This document shows, piece by piece, positions 17,935 through 27,080 of a DNA stretch of 64,000 nucleotides; the first letter of the stretch is position 1; the number at the start of each line of letters is the position of its first letter. Under the pieces are notes generated by a model. The model was not told the DNA's origin and did not search any database. It saw only the letters and a program-made list of their open reading frames with translations. This DNA comes from Pararhizobium capsulatum DSM 1112 (GTDB taxonomy: Bacteria; Pseudomonadota; Alphaproteobacteria; Rhizobiales; Rhizobiaceae), in contig NZ_JAUSVF010000001.1 of assembly GCF_030814475.1 (NCBI RefSeq), positions 2,858,001 through 2,922,000 on the forward strand. The letters are read 5' to 3'. The position numbers and the translations under genes are program-made.

Positions 17935-18262
17935 TTAGGACGGCAGGTCTCCTGGCTCACGGCTCGATGCGCCAAAAGACGCAAACGGGTCCACCTCACC
18001 TTCCCGGAGAAATCTGCTTGCGAAAAGGCGGACGATTCGTAGAAAAAGAGGCGTCCCACCCCGGCTGATCGCGACAGTCTCCAGTGGCTTTTCCGGAAAG
18101 GATTGAAAAAACGACGACCGCACCATGCGGCCTCATCGTTAGTGCCGTCCTTGCCGGATGGCGGACCCTGACCGTTCTACAGTCGCGGGGTCGGCTGCGA
18201 TGAGGATGCCCGGCTTGGGTCCATCCCTTCACATTCCCATTTACTCCCGAAACACCAAGGCG
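17935..18262 (-). promoter_or_regulatory. Cobalamin riboswitch upstream of cobP-cobW-cobN-cobO
   Basis: On the minus strand the order of conserved elements is right. From the 5' side: a GGTTCCCGAAACGCC/TTGGTGTTTCGGGA start helix, TGGGAATGTGAAG, GACCCCGCGACTGT, the B12 box GCCACTGG (18081-18088), GGGAAGGTGAGG, and the terminal GAGCCAGGAGACCTGCC (17942-17958). This is a textbook adenosylcobalamin aptamer, enlarged by a hairpin. It ends about 160 bases before the cobP start, so a regulatory platform fits in between. Transcription of the cob genes behind it should fall when cobalamin is plentiful. Confidence 0.95.
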
Positions 18263-18340
18263 TTTCGGGAACCATCCATGGCTGATGATTAGGCTTTCGG
18301 CAAAAGCGAGTCAATGACGAGAGCGCTGGTGTGACTGGTC

Positions 18341-19795
18341 CTACCCCATCAGGCCATCGAGCCAACGGGGATCGAGAACGGCTTCGAGTTCCGCTGCCAC
18401 ATCATCCAATGCCGCATCCACGGATTGGCGATAGTTCGAGCCACCGCCCTCGATGCCGAAGCTGCGCAGCAACGCGGCCCGATAGGCATCGCTTGAAAAC
18501 AGGCCATGCAGATACGTGCCGGAAATGCGCCCGTCAGCAGAGACGGCCCCATCCGGCCGGCCGTCGATCAGCACGGCGGGGCGTTCGGTATCGATGCCGG
18601 TGGTCAGGCCGAGGTGGATTTCATAGCCGCTCAGCGCTACGTCATGGACTGTCGACCACGCATGGGAATTGCGAACGGTCTTTTCCGGCGCCATCTCGGT
18701 CTCGACGGACAGCAGGCCAAGGCCCGCGACCTCGCGCACCTGCCCCTCAATGCCATGGGGATCGGTGACACGATCGCCCAGCATCTGATAGCCACCGCAA
18801 ATGCCGATAACGTGACCGCCGTGACGGACATGGGCGTTGAGGTCGAGGTCCCAACCTTGGGTGCGAAAATCCGCGAGATCGGCGATCGTCGCCTTGGAAC
18901 CGGGGATGACGACCAACCCGGCATCGGCAGGCAATCGTTTGCCCGGGCGCACGAAGACAAGATCGACATCTGGCTCCGCGGCCAACGGATCAAGATCGTC
19001 GAAGTTGGCGATGCGGGCGAGAACCGGCACGGCAATTTTCAAGGCCGCTCCCTTCCCTCTTGCCAGCCTTTCCAGAACGACAGAATCCTCGGCCGGTAGT
19101 CGCGCAGCCGCCTTCAGCCACGGAACGACGCCGAAGGATGGCCAGCCGGTGAAGCGTTCGATTGCGATAAGCCCGCTGTCGAAAAGCGACACGTCGCCAC
19201 GGAACTTGTTGATCAGATAGCCGCTGATCATGCGCCGGTCTTCCTCCGGCAGAATGGCATGGGTGCCGACCAGCGAGGCGATCACCCCGCCCCTGTCGAT
19301 GTCGCCCACAAGCACCACCGGCACATTGGCTTTGACGGCAAAACCCATATTGGCAATATCGCCGGCGCGCAAATTGATCTCTGCCGGCGAACCCGCCCCT
19401 TCGACGATGACGAGATCGGCGCCGGCACTCACTGTCTCGAAGCTCTCCATGACCGCGCCCATCAGCTGCGGCTTCAATGCCTGATAGTCGCGTCCCTTGG
19501 CGGCACCTGCCACCTTCCCCTGGACGACGATCTGGCTGCCGGTCTCCGATTGCGGCTTCAACAATACCGGATTCATGTGCACCGAGGACGGGATGCGCGC
19601 GGCCATGGACTGCAGCCACTGCGCCCGTCCGATTTCGCCGCCGTCGTCGGACACGGCCGCGTTGTTCGACATGTTTTGCGGCTTGAACGGAGCGACCTTC
19701 AGGCCGCGATTGGAAGCGAGCCGGCAGAGCCCGGCGACGAGTACCGTTTTTCCGACATCGGAGCCGGTCCCCTGGAGCATGATCGATCTGGTCAT
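18341..19795 (-). CDS. cobQ: Cobyric acid synthase CobQ
   Basis: 484 residues from the ATG at 19795; an upstream in-frame start at 19816 would add seven residues. The N-terminal synthetase domain starts IMLQGTGSDVGKTVLVAGLC. The C-terminal glutamine amidotransferase domain carries IGICGGYQMLGDRV with the nucleophilic Cys. It amidates carboxylates b, d, e and g of the corrin ring. It ends before the riboswitch region and so has its own promoter in the large upstream gap. Length and motifs are fully typical. Confidence 0.95.
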   Translation of the reverse strand: MTRSIMLQGTGSDVGKTVLVAGLCRLASNRGLKVAPFKPQNMSNNAAVSDDGGEIGRAQWLQSMAARIPSSVHMNPVLLKPQSETGSQIVVQGKVAGAAKGRDYQALKPQLMGAVMESFETVSAGADLVIVEGAGSPAEINLRAGDIANMGFAVKANVPVVLVGDIDRGGVIASLVGTHAILPEEDRRMISGYLINKFRGDVSLFDSGLIAIERFTGWPSFGVVPWLKAAARLPAEDSVVLERLARGKGAALKIAVPVLARIANFDDLDPLAAEPDVDLVFVRPGKRLPADAGLVVIPGSKATIADLADFRTQGWDLDLNAHVRHGGHVIGICGGYQMLGDRVTDPHGIEGQVREVAGLGLLSVETEMAPEKTVRNSHAWSTVHDVALSGYEIHLGLTTGIDTERPAVLIDGRPDGAVSADGRISGTYLHGLFSSDAYRAALLRSFGIEGGGSNYRQSVDAALDDVAAELEAVLDPRWLDGLMG

Positions 19796-20953
19796 GACTA
19801 TTTTCCTAGCACCCATGCATATCCGTGAAAAGTCATATTCTGCCGCAATTTAGCCACCATATCTAACATCCGATGCCGCAAAATCAGGCACCTCAATCAC
19901 CGCGCCATGCAATGTTTGCATAGTATTCAAAAAACGACATTTTGCGGCGAATTTGATCTTTGTTTTCGGTATAGGCGAGCGTATATGCACGCCATCGAAA
20001 TCACGAGGCGCAATCGCCCTCACCCAAGGTCAAACTGCCATGCTGTTCATTTTCTCCAAGCCGAACTTCGTCCAGATCGCCTGGAACTCCTGCGTACCGA
20101 CAAGCCAGTCGCGCGTTCGCAACACCGAGATGTCTGCGCCGCTCGGCCCGCTCGGCTTCGTGCGTACACGCAGTGTTGGCTAAGCATTTTTCGTAAGAGC
20201 AATTCGTGCCGCGTCCAGGCCCCAGCGTGGCCTTTTTGCGCCTGTCGACGAACAACGCTCGTTGATGAATATGACGGCGCTAAAATGCGAAAACCGCACG
20301 TCCGGACTGGGAAGCGTGCGGTCTGCCAAAAAACGCATGGCGTGACGACACTGTCGTCAACACACCGCCCGGGACGCAATACCTGATCCGGTCGGGCAGC
20401 GAGTGTCCCCCGCCGCAGAACGACAATTAGCCCCACAGGGTTACCGGATCGTTATTAAGAGCACCCCCGGTCAAGAATTTTTCGATTTTTTCAGATTTTT
20501 TTCTGCCACGTAAAAAATCATGCCGGGGCGCATACGGGACACTATCTGCCTGCATTGAAACAGGCCTTCCCGCAACATTATGAGCCAGCCCTAAAATTGC
20601 GCCCGAAAGCCGGGCTTTTGCCCAAAAAAATTGCTATAGCGTTATAATTCAACAACTTGCACGCGCTGTTTTACCGATGCCTTCGATCCATCATGCGGAA
20701 GGCGGAACTGCGCGGTGGTTGATTTCTGCTGTGGAATACTTACGCTGCCGTCAACGGCAAGAAGAGAAAAGGTCTGCGGCTGAGTGCAGCGACCAGAAAA
20801 CAATATCTCCAGTGTCGTCGCAGGCGATGAACAGCCGCGCATCCGCCGGTTTTTATCCATCTGCAACAGCCTTTGCGACTGGATGACCGGGACGTGCAGT
20901 ATCCCGGATGATCCTTTGATCGATGACTGCATTAAGACTGGGAGGTCTTAAAC
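19796..20953. other. Long intergenic region between cobQ and the betaine-type transporter
   Basis: About 1.16 kb without a supported gene; open frames here have poor composition and no family resemblance. Seen: an 8-base inverted repeat at 20293-20322; an AT-rich, T-run-rich stretch at about 20470-20515; a TATAAT at 20643-20648 that could be the -10 element of the transporter promoter, implying a leader of roughly 300 bases; and a perfect 6-base hairpin (CCGGGA/TCCCGG, 20887-20907) just before the ribosome binding site. A small regulatory RNA here is possible but unproven. Confidence 0.5.
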
Positions 20954-21952
20954 ATGAAGAAGCTTCTTGCTTCCACTTTCCTCGCCGCTGGTCTCTATGC
21001 CCTTGCCGGATCGGCACAGGCCGCGGAATGTGGTGACGTCAGCATTGCGGAAATGAACTGGGCGTCGGCAGGCGTGGCAGCGCAGGTCGACAAGTTCGTT
21101 CTCGAAAACGGCTACGGCTGCACGGTCACGTTGGTGACCGGCGACACCATGCCAACCTTCACCTCCATGAACGAAAAGGCCGAGCCGGACGTTGCTCCGG
21201 AATTCTGGGTCAACTCCGTTCGCACCGCGCTCGACGCGGCAATTGCCGAAGGCCGGTTGATCCAGGCTGCTCCGCTGCTTTCCGAAGGCGGCGTTGAAGG
21301 CTGGTGGATTCCGAAATTCCTCGCCGACGCGCATCCTGACATCAAGACTGTTCAGGACGCCCTGAAGCATCCGGAACTCTTCCCCGCACCGGAAGACGCG
21401 TCAAAGGGCGCCGTCCACAACTGCCCATCGGGCTGGAATTGCCAGGTTTCGACCGCCAATCTCTACAAGGCGACCGAAGCGGAAAAGGCCGGCTTCACGC
21501 TGGTCGATACCGGTTCGGCAGCAGGTCTCGACGGCTCGATTGCTAACGCCTTCGAAAAGAAGCAGGGCTGGCTTGGCTACTACTGGGCGCCAACCGCCAT
21601 CCTCGGCAAGTACGAGATGACGAAGCTCTCCTTCGGCGTCGAGCACAACAAGGCCGAGTGGGACGCCTGCACCGCTGTTCCGGATTGCCCGGCACCAAAG
21701 GTCAACTCCTATCCGGTATCTGACGTTTACACCGTCGTCACCAAGGCGTTCTCCGAAAAGGCCGGCGTCGCCATGGACTACATGAAGACCCGTCAGTGGG
21801 ATAACGGCACGGTCGGCAAGGTTCTCGCCTGGATGGGCGACAACCAGGGCACCAACGAAGATGCCGCCAAATATTTCCTCCAGACCTATCCGGACATGTG
21901 GACCAAGTGGGTCGCTCCTGATGTCGCCGAGAAGATCAAGGCTGCTCTCTAA
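20954..21952 (+). CDS. Quaternary-amine (glycine betaine/proline betaine type) ABC transporter, substrate-binding protein
   Basis: 332 residues. Signal peptide at residues 1-23 (KKLLASTFLAAGLYALAGS then AQAA). The mature part is an OpuAC-type periplasmic binding domain with many aromatic residues of the sort that cage trimethylammonium groups (MNWASAG, EFWVNS, GWWIPKF, YYWAPT). A good GGAGG site precedes the ATG. The permease and ATPase follow. The exact ligand (glycine betaine, proline betaine, choline or carnitine) cannot be read off. It does not resemble the S. meliloti ChoX sequence as I remember it, so I give no choX symbol. Confidence 0.88.
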   Translation: MKKLLASTFLAAGLYALAGSAQAAECGDVSIAEMNWASAGVAAQVDKFVLENGYGCTVTLVTGDTMPTFTSMNEKAEPDVAPEFWVNSVRTALDAAIAEGRLIQAAPLLSEGGVEGWWIPKFLADAHPDIKTVQDALKHPELFPAPEDASKGAVHNCPSGWNCQVSTANLYKATEAEKAGFTLVDTGSAAGLDGSIANAFEKKQGWLGYYWAPTAILGKYEMTKLSFGVEHNKAEWDACTAVPDCPAPKVNSYPVSDVYTVVTKAFSEKAGVAMDYMKTRQWDNGTVGKVLAWMGDNQGTNEDAAKYFLQTYPDMWTKWVAPDVAEKIKAAL

Positions 21953-21962
21953 TACAACCGAA

Positions 21963-21986
21963 CCCGGTCGGGCCAACCCGACCGGG
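21963..21986 (+). terminator. Strong hairpin after the binding-protein gene
   Basis: Perfect 10-base stem CCCGGTCGGG / CCCGACCGGG with loop CCAA, starting 10 bases after the stop codon and followed by ACTTT. In ABC transporter operons such hairpins usually protect or partly end the binding-protein mRNA, giving it in excess over the membrane parts. Confidence 0.7.
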
Positions 21987-22217
21987 ACTTTCCGCGGCAT
22001 CAGGAAAAGCGCTGCAGGGCATTTTTACCCTGTCAAAAACGCAAACGTCGCAAACCGAGCATGATCAGGCTGCTCATCATGCCAGAAAGTAATTGCACGA
22101 AGGGAAACCAGAGAAGCTTCCCAGTGCTGTCGGATGCAGGAGAGGTCAAACGGCCGGGAGCCGCACGGATCGATGCAACCGGCCAATAAACTTCCGGTGT
22201 AATTAAAGGGGACAGGA

Positions 22218-23126
22218 ATGGCACTGTGCGACGTACTGCCAGGCTTCATATGTAAATTTCCGGCCATCAGCGACACATCGATCCGTATGGCTCGTAAGAG
22301 CATTGATGACGGCTTCAAGGCACTCGTCCGAAGCTATATCGATATAATCGACGCAATGGTGCAGCCGTTGCAGTGGTTTTTGAACTACCTTGAGCGGCTT
22401 TTCGTCAGCTCACCCTGGCCGATCATCCTTCTGGTCATGGTGGCAATCGTCTATTTCGGCAGTCGCAATATCAGGATCACCATCGGGACTGCTGTCTCCA
22501 TGTTCGTCATCGGGCTGCTTGGCCTGTGGAACGATACGATGGTGACGCTCGCAATGGTCACCGTCTGTACGTTGATTGCCATTCTCATCGGTATTCCCAT
22601 CGGCATCCTTATGGCGCGCTCCGATAGAGTGCAATCCATCATCAACCCGATCCTCGATGTGATGCAGACGATGCCGAGCTTCGTCTACCTCATTCCCGTC
22701 GTCATGATCTTCGGCATCGGCAAGGTGCCGGGCCTGATCGCAGTCGTCATCTACGCAGTGCCACCGATGATCCGCCTCACCAATCTGGGTATCCGGCTGG
22801 TCGACAAGGAAGTGCTGGAAGCGGCGGACGCCTTCGGCTCCTCCGGCTGGCAGAAGCTGAAGAACGTACAGATGCCGCTTGCGCTTCCCACCATCATGGC
22901 CGGCATCAACCAGACCATCATGATGTCGCTGGCGATGGTCGTCGTCGCCTCGATGGTCGGCGTCGGCGGGCTTGGCAAGAACGTGCTGCAGGCGATCAAC
23001 AACCAGTTCTTCACTGTCGGCTTCCTGAACGGCTTCGCACTCGTCGCGATCGCCATCATTTTCGACCGTACCAGCCAGGCCTATGGCCGCCGGCTGCAGA
23101 AGCATTCGGAGATCATTCATGGCTAG
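22218..23126 (+). CDS. Quaternary-amine ABC transporter, permease
   Basis: 302 residues of the ProW/OpuAB binding-protein-dependent permease family. About six membrane helices, with the EAA loop around KEVLEAADAFGSSGWQKLKN, which docks to the ATPase. The first 30-60 residues are extra and soluble; an internal start at 22287 (MARKSIDDGF) is an alternative, but AGGA just before 22218 supports the longer form. It lies 265 bases after the binding-protein gene and overlaps the ATPase start by 8 bases. Confidence 0.88.
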   Translation: MALCDVLPGFICKFPAISDTSIRMARKSIDDGFKALVRSYIDIIDAMVQPLQWFLNYLERLFVSSPWPIILLVMVAIVYFGSRNIRITIGTAVSMFVIGLLGLWNDTMVTLAMVTVCTLIAILIGIPIGILMARSDRVQSIINPILDVMQTMPSFVYLIPVVMIFGIGKVPGLIAVVIYAVPPMIRLTNLGIRLVDKEVLEAADAFGSSGWQKLKNVQMPLALPTIMAGINQTIMMSLAMVVVASMVGVGGLGKNVLQAINNQFFTVGFLNGFALVAIAIIFDRTSQAYGRRLQKHSEIIHG

Positions 23127-24162
23127 TCACGCGATCGAGGTAAAGAAGCTCTACAAGATCTTCGGCCCGAACGGCAAAGCCTATGTCGATGCCGTGAAGA
23201 ACGGCTTGGGCAAGGCGGAACTCAATGAAAAGCATGGGCACGTGCTTGGCCTCCAGGACATCAACATCTCGATGCCGGCAGGCGGTGTCATGGTCGTCAT
23301 GGGCCTTTCCGGCTCAGGCAAGTCGACGCTGATCCGCCATATCAACCGGTTGATCGACCCGACGGCCGGCGAGGTCCTCTATGATGGCGTCGACGTCTGC
23401 AAGATGAACGAGAACGACCTGCGTGAATTCCGTCGCCACAAGACGGCGATGGTGTTCCAGAAGTTCGCGCTCCTGCCCCATCGGACAGTCATCGAAAACA
23501 CCATATACGGCTTGGAAATTCAGGGCGTTTCAGATGGAGAAAGCCGTAAGCGGGCACAAGGCTGGATCGAGCGTGTTGGCTTGCAGGGCTTCGAGAACCA
23601 TTACCCGAACCAGCTTTCCGGTGGTATGCAACAGCGCGTCGGCCTTGCCCGGGCTCTGACCAATGATGCCGACATCCTGCTCATGGACGAAGCCTATTCG
23701 GCACTTGACCCGCTGATCCGCGTCGATATGCAGACCGTGCTTCTCGACCTGCAGAAGGAACTGAAGAAGACGGTCGTGTTCATTACACACGATCTCGACG
23801 AGGCGCTGCGCCTTGGCGACAAGATCGCCATCCTGCGCGACGGCAAGGTGGTGCAGCAGGGGACCGGCCAGGAGATCGTGCTCAACCCGGCGGATGAATA
23901 CATCACAGCCTTCGTTAAGGAAGTGAACCGCGGGCGCGTGATCAATGTCGAAACCATCATGATGCCCCTGACTTCGGCCCCTCAAGGCGTTGCGCTCCAG
24001 CTTGGAACACCGCTCGAGAGCGCGGCCCGCGCCATGACCTTTGCCAAAACGTCCTCGGCTCATGTCGTGGATGCCGACGGCAAGCCGCTTGGCTTTCTCG
24101 ATCTTGCCACCATCATCGCTTCGATGGTGACCCCGGTCAGCCACGAGCAGAAGGCGGCCTGA
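23119..24162 (+). CDS. Quaternary-amine ABC transporter, ATP-binding protein
   Basis: 347 residues, ProV/OpuAA family. Walker A GLSGSGKSTLIRH, signature LSGGMQQRVGLARAL, Walker B ILLMDEAYSALDP and switch His in VFITHDLDEAL are all intact. The ATPase core is followed by a C-terminal extension of about 90 residues ending in a CBS-like segment (AHVVDADGKPLGFL). The characteristic ProV lead-in KKLYKIFGPNG is present. The ATG at 23119 lies within the end of the permease gene. The unit ends at a clear terminator, so these three genes form one transcription unit. Confidence 0.92.
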   Translation: MASHAIEVKKLYKIFGPNGKAYVDAVKNGLGKAELNEKHGHVLGLQDINISMPAGGVMVVMGLSGSGKSTLIRHINRLIDPTAGEVLYDGVDVCKMNENDLREFRRHKTAMVFQKFALLPHRTVIENTIYGLEIQGVSDGESRKRAQGWIERVGLQGFENHYPNQLSGGMQQRVGLARALTNDADILLMDEAYSALDPLIRVDMQTVLLDLQKELKKTVVFITHDLDEALRLGDKIAILRDGKVVQQGTGQEIVLNPADEYITAFVKEVNRGRVINVETIMMPLTSAPQGVALQLGTPLESAARAMTFAKTSSAHVVDADGKPLGFLDLATIIASMVTPVSHEQKAA

Positions 24163-24194
24163 GGGCTGCCGTCAACGCTTTGAACGTCAACAAG

Positions 24195-24232
24195 CCCGCC
24201 CTGGCAATCACCCCGAGGGCGGGTTTTCTTTT
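24195..24232 (+). terminator. Rho-independent terminator after the transporter operon
   Basis: Stem CCCGCCCT / AGGGCGGG (24195-24202 with 24216-24223) followed at once by TTTTCTTTT. It begins 32 bases after the ATPase stop. Confidence 0.9.
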
Positions 24233-24277
24233 GACCGGCATTCTCGCTTCCAGGAGTGCCAGGAACAACCTTCAGCA

Positions 24278-25732
24278 TTGATTAACCAAGTTCTTTCATT
24301 GTCTGAGCATCAATCGTCCTGTGATTCCTGCACCATGGCGGAGACGGACGCGAACAGCACCGGAAGCCCTCCGGCACCTATCGGCGATCCAATGGCGCAA
24401 ATTCTCGCAACAACATCGACCGGCTACATCGCCCATTCCGTTCCCTCCGACACGGGTGACACTGCACGCGAACGCCTGATCAATGCCGCAACCGCCTGCC
24501 TGTCCGCCTTCGGCCTTTTCGTTATTCTGCTGACGCTTACCCCGTTCCAGGGCGCGAGCTTTGCAGAGACAACGCCAAGCGCAGACGGCAATATCGTCAA
24601 TCAGGTCGGGTATCTCTCCCTGGGGGCGATCTATCTCTTTTCCATGCTCGCTTTTGTCGACAGGCGGGTGCTGATCAGCGCCATCTCACCGAGCTGGTTC
24701 ATCATCATCGCCATCGCCTTCTGGGCCGCGCAGCGCGCCTACTTGCCGGATGCGGCCACTCGCGGCGTTCTCCTGACCCTGATTGCGACCATTCCGGTTG
24801 CCGGCGTCGTGCTGCTGCCGCGCCGCGAGCGGGATTTCGTCAATGCCGCGGCCAATGCCGTGCTGCTGCTGATCCTCATCGACTATGCGGCACTCGTCAT
24901 CATACCCGACGCAGCTATCCATACCGCAGCCGGCGGCGAACCCTGGCACGCAGGTTCCTGGCGTGGACACCTGATGCACAAGAACTACGCCGCACCGATT
25001 TTTTCGGTGCTGGCGATGTTCGGCATCTATTGCTGGCGTAGCGGCCTTCGCTGGCGCGGCCCCGCGATCACGCTGCTTGCTATCATTTTCGTGCTCCACA
25101 CCCAATCAAAGACAACGATCGGCTTTCTTCCGCTTGCCATCATGACGGTGTTTCTGACCCGTGCGACAGGGCGACCATTGTTCACCGTTGCGGTGCATAT
25201 GCTGCTCTTCATGGCAATCGGAATGCTCACCATCGGCACCGTCATCTTTCCGAGGATGGTGCCGATTACCAAAGCGATTATCGAAGATTCCACCTTCACC
25301 GGTCGTGACGAAATCTGGATCTTCGGCATCCAGAACCTGATGAAGCAACCATGGACCGGCTTTGGCACTTTCAGCTTCTGGCTGACACCGGTCGTGGCGC
25401 GGCAGGAGCCGAACTATGAAGCCAGCTGGGACGTGCGCGGTATCGTCTCGGGCCACAACTCATATCTCGATGCGTTTCTCTATTTCGGAATCCCGGCTGG
25501 ACTCGTGGTCATCCTGATCCTGACCCTCAAGCCAATGCGCGACTACTGCCGCGCCTACAAGCACCCTGAGAATCGGCACCTTGCCGACTTCTTCATGATG
25601 GTCGTGGTCCTGATGACCTATGTCGGCATGCTGGAGGCCTTCATTCTCGCGCGCGCCGACCCGCTCTGGATGATGTTTGTCCTGGGGGTCTTCGGTCTCA
25701 GCATGCTTTCCCGCAGAACAGTGCGCAACTGA
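24278..25732 (+). CDS. O-antigen ligase / polysaccharide polymerase family membrane protein
   Basis: 484 residues from the first start; an ATG at 24335 (MAETDAN) is also plausible, as the first 60 residues are not membrane-like. About ten hydrophobic segments follow. The Wzy_C/WaaL-type region has the large loop with GRDEIWIFGIQNLMKQPWTGFG and SGHNSYLDAFLYFGIPAG, whose His is conserved in ligases. It resembles ExoQ-like polymerases of rhizobia. It would act at the inner membrane on undecaprenyl-linked sugars. No other polysaccharide genes are adjacent, so the product is unknown. Confidence 0.8.
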   Translation: MINQVLSLSEHQSSCDSCTMAETDANSTGSPPAPIGDPMAQILATTSTGYIAHSVPSDTGDTARERLINAATACLSAFGLFVILLTLTPFQGASFAETTPSADGNIVNQVGYLSLGAIYLFSMLAFVDRRVLISAISPSWFIIIAIAFWAAQRAYLPDAATRGVLLTLIATIPVAGVVLLPRRERDFVNAAANAVLLLILIDYAALVIIPDAAIHTAAGGEPWHAGSWRGHLMHKNYAAPIFSVLAMFGIYCWRSGLRWRGPAITLLAIIFVLHTQSKTTIGFLPLAIMTVFLTRATGRPLFTVAVHMLLFMAIGMLTIGTVIFPRMVPITKAIIEDSTFTGRDEIWIFGIQNLMKQPWTGFGTFSFWLTPVVARQEPNYEASWDVRGIVSGHNSYLDAFLYFGIPAGLVVILILTLKPMRDYCRAYKHPENRHLADFFMMVVVLMTYVGMLEAFILARADPLWMMFVLGVFGLSMLSRRTVRN

Positions 25733-25775
25733 GCAAGCCTGGTCGCGGCTCCTCGATCCCGAGTCTTGCAATCAC

Positions 25776-25791
25776 ATAAAGATATCTTTAT
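25776..25791. promoter_or_regulatory. Perfect 16-base palindrome before bmt, likely operator
   Basis: ATAAAGATATCTTTAT, a perfect palindrome, centred about 45 bases before the bmt start in a 96-base gap. From memory it resembles operators of ArsR-family regulators placed before methionine-cycle genes in alphaproteobacteria. No such regulator gene is in the window. Confidence 0.6.
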
Positions 25792-25828
25792 ATGATCTGC
25801 ATCTTCTTTGTATCGGGAAAACATCGTC

Positions 25829-26845
25829 ATGCCTCAGTCCAATCCGCTTTCCGACCTCCTCGCGGCCAGAGGCGTCCTGCTGGCTGATGGCGCCACCGGC
25901 ACGTCGCTCTTCGCCATGGGTCTCGAGGCCGGCGAGGCACCGGAATTGTGGAACGAGGCCAAGCCCGAGAACATCACCAAGCTGCATCAGGACTTCGTGG
26001 ACGCCGGCGCGGACATTATCCTGACGAACTCCTTTGGTGGAACGCGCCAGCGCCTCAAGCTGCACAAGGCCGAGGACCGTGTTCATGAGCTCAATCGTCG
26101 GGCAGCGGAAATCGCCCGTGCCGTTGCCGACAACGCGCCCCGCAAGGTCATCACCGCGGGTTCCGTCGGCCCGACCGGCGAGCTGCTCATTCCGCTCGGT
26201 GCCATGAGTTATGAGGATGCGGTTGCAGCCTTCGTCGAACAGATCGAAGGTTTGAAGGCCGGTGGAGCCGAAGTCGCCTGGATTGAAACCATGTCGTCGC
26301 CGGATGAAATTCGCGCTGCCGCCGAGGCCGCCACCAAGGTCGGCCTGCCCTACGTCTATACCGGCTCCTTCGATACCGCCGGCAAGACGATGATGGGCCT
26401 GCACCCCAAGGATATTCATGGTGTTGCCAAGGATATCGGCGAAGGCCCTGTTGCCGTCGGTGCCAATTGCGGCGTCGGCGCTTCCGACATCCTGTCGTCG
26501 TTGCTCGACATGACTGGCGCCGATCCGGACGCCATCGTCGTGGTTAAAGGCAATTGCGGCATTCCGGAATTCCGCGGCTCGGAGATCCATTATTCCGGTA
26601 CGCCGCCGCTGATGGCTGACTATGCCCGCCTCGCCCGCGACGCGGGAGCGAGCATCATCGGGGGGTGCTGCGGCACGTCCTGCGAACATCTGGCCGCGAT
26701 GCGCGGTGCGCTGGACAACTACGAGGCGGGAACTCGGCCGACGCTGGACGTGATCATCGAGCGGATCGGTCCGCTGCGCAACAAGTCCGCCAATGAGGCT
26801 CCCCCGGCACCTGCGCGCGAGCGTGGCAGCCGTCGCCGCAGCTAA
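25829..26845 (+). CDS. bmt: Betaine-homocysteine S-methyltransferase family protein
   Basis: 338 residues, homocysteine S-methyltransferase (Hcy/MHT) barrel. It begins with the family text LADGATGTSLFAMGLE and carries zinc-ligand cysteines in VGANCGVG and in IGGCCGTSCEH. It would move a methyl group from glycine betaine (or a related donor) to homocysteine, giving methionine and dimethylglycine. The ATG at 25829 is preferred; an upstream frame adds seven residues. The last residues are basic (PAPARERGSRRRS), like the termini of the corrinoid-module proteins further on. A hairpin follows 30 bases after the stop. Confidence 0.88.
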   Translation: MPQSNPLSDLLAARGVLLADGATGTSLFAMGLEAGEAPELWNEAKPENITKLHQDFVDAGADIILTNSFGGTRQRLKLHKAEDRVHELNRRAAEIARAVADNAPRKVITAGSVGPTGELLIPLGAMSYEDAVAAFVEQIEGLKAGGAEVAWIETMSSPDEIRAAAEAATKVGLPYVYTGSFDTAGKTMMGLHPKDIHGVAKDIGEGPVAVGANCGVGASDILSSLLDMTGADPDAIVVVKGNCGIPEFRGSEIHYSGTPPLMADYARLARDAGASIIGGCCGTSCEHLAAMRGALDNYEAGTRPTLDVIIERIGPLRNKSANEAPPAPARERGSRRRS

Positions 26846-26874
26846 GCTGGCTCGATAGCTTATTTGAGCCCGAT

Positions 26875-26906
26875 CTTCTTTCAGGCGGAAATTGCCGCCT
26901 GAAAGA
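26875..26906 (+). terminator. Perfect 13-base hairpin after bmt
   Basis: TTCTTTCAGGCGG (26875-26887) pairs with CCGCCTGAAAGAA (26894-26906) around a 6-base loop. There is no T-run after it, so it may act in termination, attenuation or mRNA stability between bmt and the downstream small gene. Confidence 0.6.
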
Positions 26907-27080
26907 ATCGAACATAGCCATCTTTCAGGCCTGGTCTGATACAGTCGGTCAGATAGCCTGCAAGCTGGGAGGTGGTGTCGAGCTGCTGCTCCTGCGCGAT
27001 CATATCAACGTGCCGGCGCTGCCGCGCACCGCTCCCTTCCGCACCGACGAGACTGCAGGCGAACTGACGAGGAAACGTGC

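Noticed and set aside
19907..20386. 159-codon open frame in the gap after cobQ
   Set aside because: Low-quality composition rich in Arg, Cys and His, no family match, no ribosome binding site, competing frames.
20954..21952. Naming the binding protein choX
   Set aside because: The text does not match the S. meliloti ChoX that I remember, and the ligand cannot be read from sequence.
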